From positions 1 to 15,338 of the forward strand of contig JBGMQN010000084.1 of the NCBI GenBank assembly GCA_048054495.1: 15,338 nucleotides of DNA, read 5' to 3'. The position numbers and the translations under genes are program-made. Source of the stretch: JADFRG01 sp048054495 (GTDB lineage Bacteria > Chloroflexota > Anaerolineae > Anaerolineales > E44-bin32). Shown here piece by piece: positions 14,212 through 15,338 of the stretch (its first letter is position 1; each line of letters opens with the position of its first letter). Below the pieces are notes generated by a model. It worked only from the letters and a program-made list of their open reading frames with translations. It had not been told where the DNA came from and did no database searches.

Positions 14212-14874
14212 CTAGACCTCTACCAAACCCTCCCGTATAGCATAGAGCATGGCCTGCGCACGACCGTCTACCTGAAGCTTGCCGAAGATGCTCCCCAGGT
14301 GGGTTTTGACGGTCTTCTCTGAGATTACCAGTTCGGTGGCAATCTCCTCATTTGACATTCCGCGCGCCAGCGCTTCCAGCACCTCCCGCTCCCGAGGCGT
14401 CAGGTCGGTGTAGGCAGGCCGGTGGCTCACTTCCTGGGTGGCCAACTCATCCAGGAGCTTTCGCAGCAGGGAAGGAGTCATATGCGACTCACCCGAAACC
14501 ACGCGCAGGATAGCCATCTTCAGTTCCTCTGCGCTTGCCTCTTTTGATAGAAAGCCATGAGCACCGGCTTCGACGGCCTGCAGCAGGACGGCATCCTCGC
14601 CGAACCCGGTGAGTATCAATACCTCGATACTTGGCGATCGCTCGCGCAACTTGCCCGTTGCTTCGACCCCATCCATTCCTTCCATGCGTATGTCCATCAG
14701 GACCAGATCCGGATCGACTTTCTCTGCCAGTTCCAATGCCTGTTCACCGTCTTCGGCCTCGCCAACCACGATGAACTCAGGCTCTAATTCCAGCATTACC
14801 TTGACCGACTGCCGCACGACAGCATGGTCTTCAGCGATCAGGATTCGGATGGGTTGTCCGTTGGGTCCACTCAT
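14212..14874 (-). CDS. NarL/FixJ-family response regulator
   Basis: 220 residues. The receiver domain (about 8-125) has the acidic pair E15-D16, phosphoacceptor D61 in LVLMDIRM, switch threonine T89 (LILTG) and conserved K111 (FLSKEAS). A LuxR-type helix-turn-helix follows (about 155-215: LTPREREVLEALARGMSNEEIATELVISEKTVKTHL). It is therefore a phosphorylation-dependent DNA-binding regulator whose targets are unknown. Its ATG overlaps the stop of the upstream histidine-domain gene as ATGA, so the two are translationally coupled and probably work together. A good terminator follows. Confidence 0.97.
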   Translation of the reverse strand: MSGPNGQPIRILIAEDHAVVRQSVKVMLELEPEFIVVGEAEDGEQALELAEKVDPDLVLMDIRMEGMDGVEATGKLRERSPSIEVLILTGFGEDAVLLQAVEAGAHGFLSKEASAEELKMAILRVVSGESHMTPSLLRKLLDELATQEVSHRPAYTDLTPREREVLEALARGMSNEEIATELVISEKTVKTHLGSIFGKLQVDGRAQAMLYAIREGLVEV

Positions 14875-15101
14875 AGTGGGCTTGCCTTCTCCTTTTCCCG
14901 CAGCCGTGTCACCAGCCTACGAAGCTCGTTCAAGGAGGCGCGAGTCTGGTCTTTGATCCGCTTCAGGTCTGCTTCTGCGGCCTCCGGATCCATTTGCAGT
15001 CTCCGCTCATACGTTTCCAGCTGCAGCAGTAGCGCAGAAAGCTCCTGGATCACTCCGTCATGAAGCTCGTTAGCCAGGGTGATAGGGTCCATTGTAGGCA
15101 T
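14871..15101 (-). CDS. Stand-alone histidine phosphoacceptor (HisKA_3, DHp) domain without ATPase
   Basis: 76 residues from ATG 15101, chosen because AGAAGG lies nine bases upstream; a longer frame from 15158 adds 19 poor residues. The sequence TLANELHDGVIQELSALLLQ is the H-box of NarL/DegS-type sensor kinases, with H14 as phosphoacceptor. The second helix (LKRIKDQTRASLNELRRLVTRLR) completes the dimerisation domain. The protein then stops where the HATPase_c domain normally begins; no N, G1 or G2 box exists. It cannot phosphorylate itself in cis. It may be phosphorylated in trans, pass phosphate to the coupled regulator, or act as its phosphatase. A truncated kinase is the alternative, but the ATGA overlap with the regulator argues for a settled arrangement. 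Confidence 0.85.
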   Translation of the reverse strand: MPTMDPITLANELHDGVIQELSALLLQLETYERRLQMDPEAAEADLKRIKDQTRASLNELRRLVTRLREKEKASPL

Positions 15102-15129
15102 GAAGTCATCCCTTCTGACAAGCAGGAAA

Positions 15130-15158
15130 GTATTACTGCATACGTCGTAAGACGGCAA
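15130..15158 (-). promoter_or_regulatory. Possible promoter of the signalling operon
   Basis: TTGCCG (15158-15153), a 17-base spacer, then TAATAC (15135-15130) on the minus strand. It predicts a start near 15123 and a leader of about 22 bases carrying the AGAAGG ribosome site. Hexamer matches are only moderate. Confidence 0.4.
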
Positions 15159-15281
15159 TCAATCATAGCTCCGTGTGACTAGAGAGCCAACAGGAACATT
15201 TACGTATGCGGATAGGTAATGTGTGGGAGGTGCGCGGCAATCCCGAGCAATGTGCTATGGATTAGCAGGGGGAGAACGGTG

Positions 15282-15338
15282 TGCCCCCACGGGGGTTCGA
15301 ACCCCGGTTTCGGCCTTGAGAGGGCCGCGTCCTGGGCC
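15282..15338 (-). tRNA. tRNA-Glu (CTC), 5' part outside the window
   Basis: Read on the minus strand, the window enters in the D arm (GGCCCAGGACGC). It continues with an anticodon arm CGGCC-CTCTCAA-GGCCG, whose loop gives anticodon CTC. Then come a short variable region, a T arm CGGGG-TTCGAAC-CCCCG, the acceptor strand TGGGGGC and discriminator A. The GGGGGC acceptor strand would pair with the GCCCCC 5' end usual for tRNA-Glu. CCA is not encoded; the next bases are CACC. Confidence 0.93.

Overview
The window looks like a piece of a metagenome-assembled Chloroflexota chromosome, possibly Dehalococcoidia. The evidence is gene content and order: ruvB, a DUF2905 membrane protein and queA in a row; a T-box-controlled valS; and a dispersed TGTCATTGCGAG-type repeat at the end of valS. 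This assignment is inference, because there is no rRNA or other marker. The sequence carries two 100-N scaffold gaps. The one inside ruvB is flanked by an exact 55-bp duplication and is an assembly artefact. The one inside valS hides real sequence.

Left part (1-4163), minus strand: valS (valyl-tRNA synthetase) sits behind a complete T-box leader with a GUC (valine) specifier, a UGGU tRNA-acceptor bulge and an intrinsic terminator. Upstream of it is an alpha-helical, HEAT-like protein of unknown function. A short regulatory region with a near-perfect 26-bp palindrome separates this gene from divergent ruvB.

Middle (4164-6860), plus strand: ruvB (Holliday-junction helicase), the DUF2905 protein and queA (queuosine synthesis) form a tight operon. 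Right behind queA lies a compact unit with its own strong promoter, a short Shine-Dalgarno-led reading frame, stacked perfect hairpins and an intrinsic terminator. It is a candidate small RNA or microprotein gene.

Right part (6879-13105), minus strand: a three-helix membrane protein, a mixed-type 6-phosphofructokinase, a 947-residue membrane PAS-PAS-PAS-GGDEF-EAL cyclic-di-GMP enzyme with both active sites intact, and a flippase-like (LPG synthase TM / UPF0104) protein. Upstream of the flippase gene is a decayed family-2 glycosyltransferase with two in-frame stops that no intact open reading frame reveals.

Far right (13760-15338), minus strand: a small orphan reading frame, then a two-gene signalling operon. 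Its first gene is a 76-residue histidine-kinase dimerisation/phosphoacceptor domain with no ATPase domain. It overlaps by ATGA with a NarL-type response regulator, and a good intrinsic terminator follows. The window ends inside a tRNA-Glu(CTC) gene.
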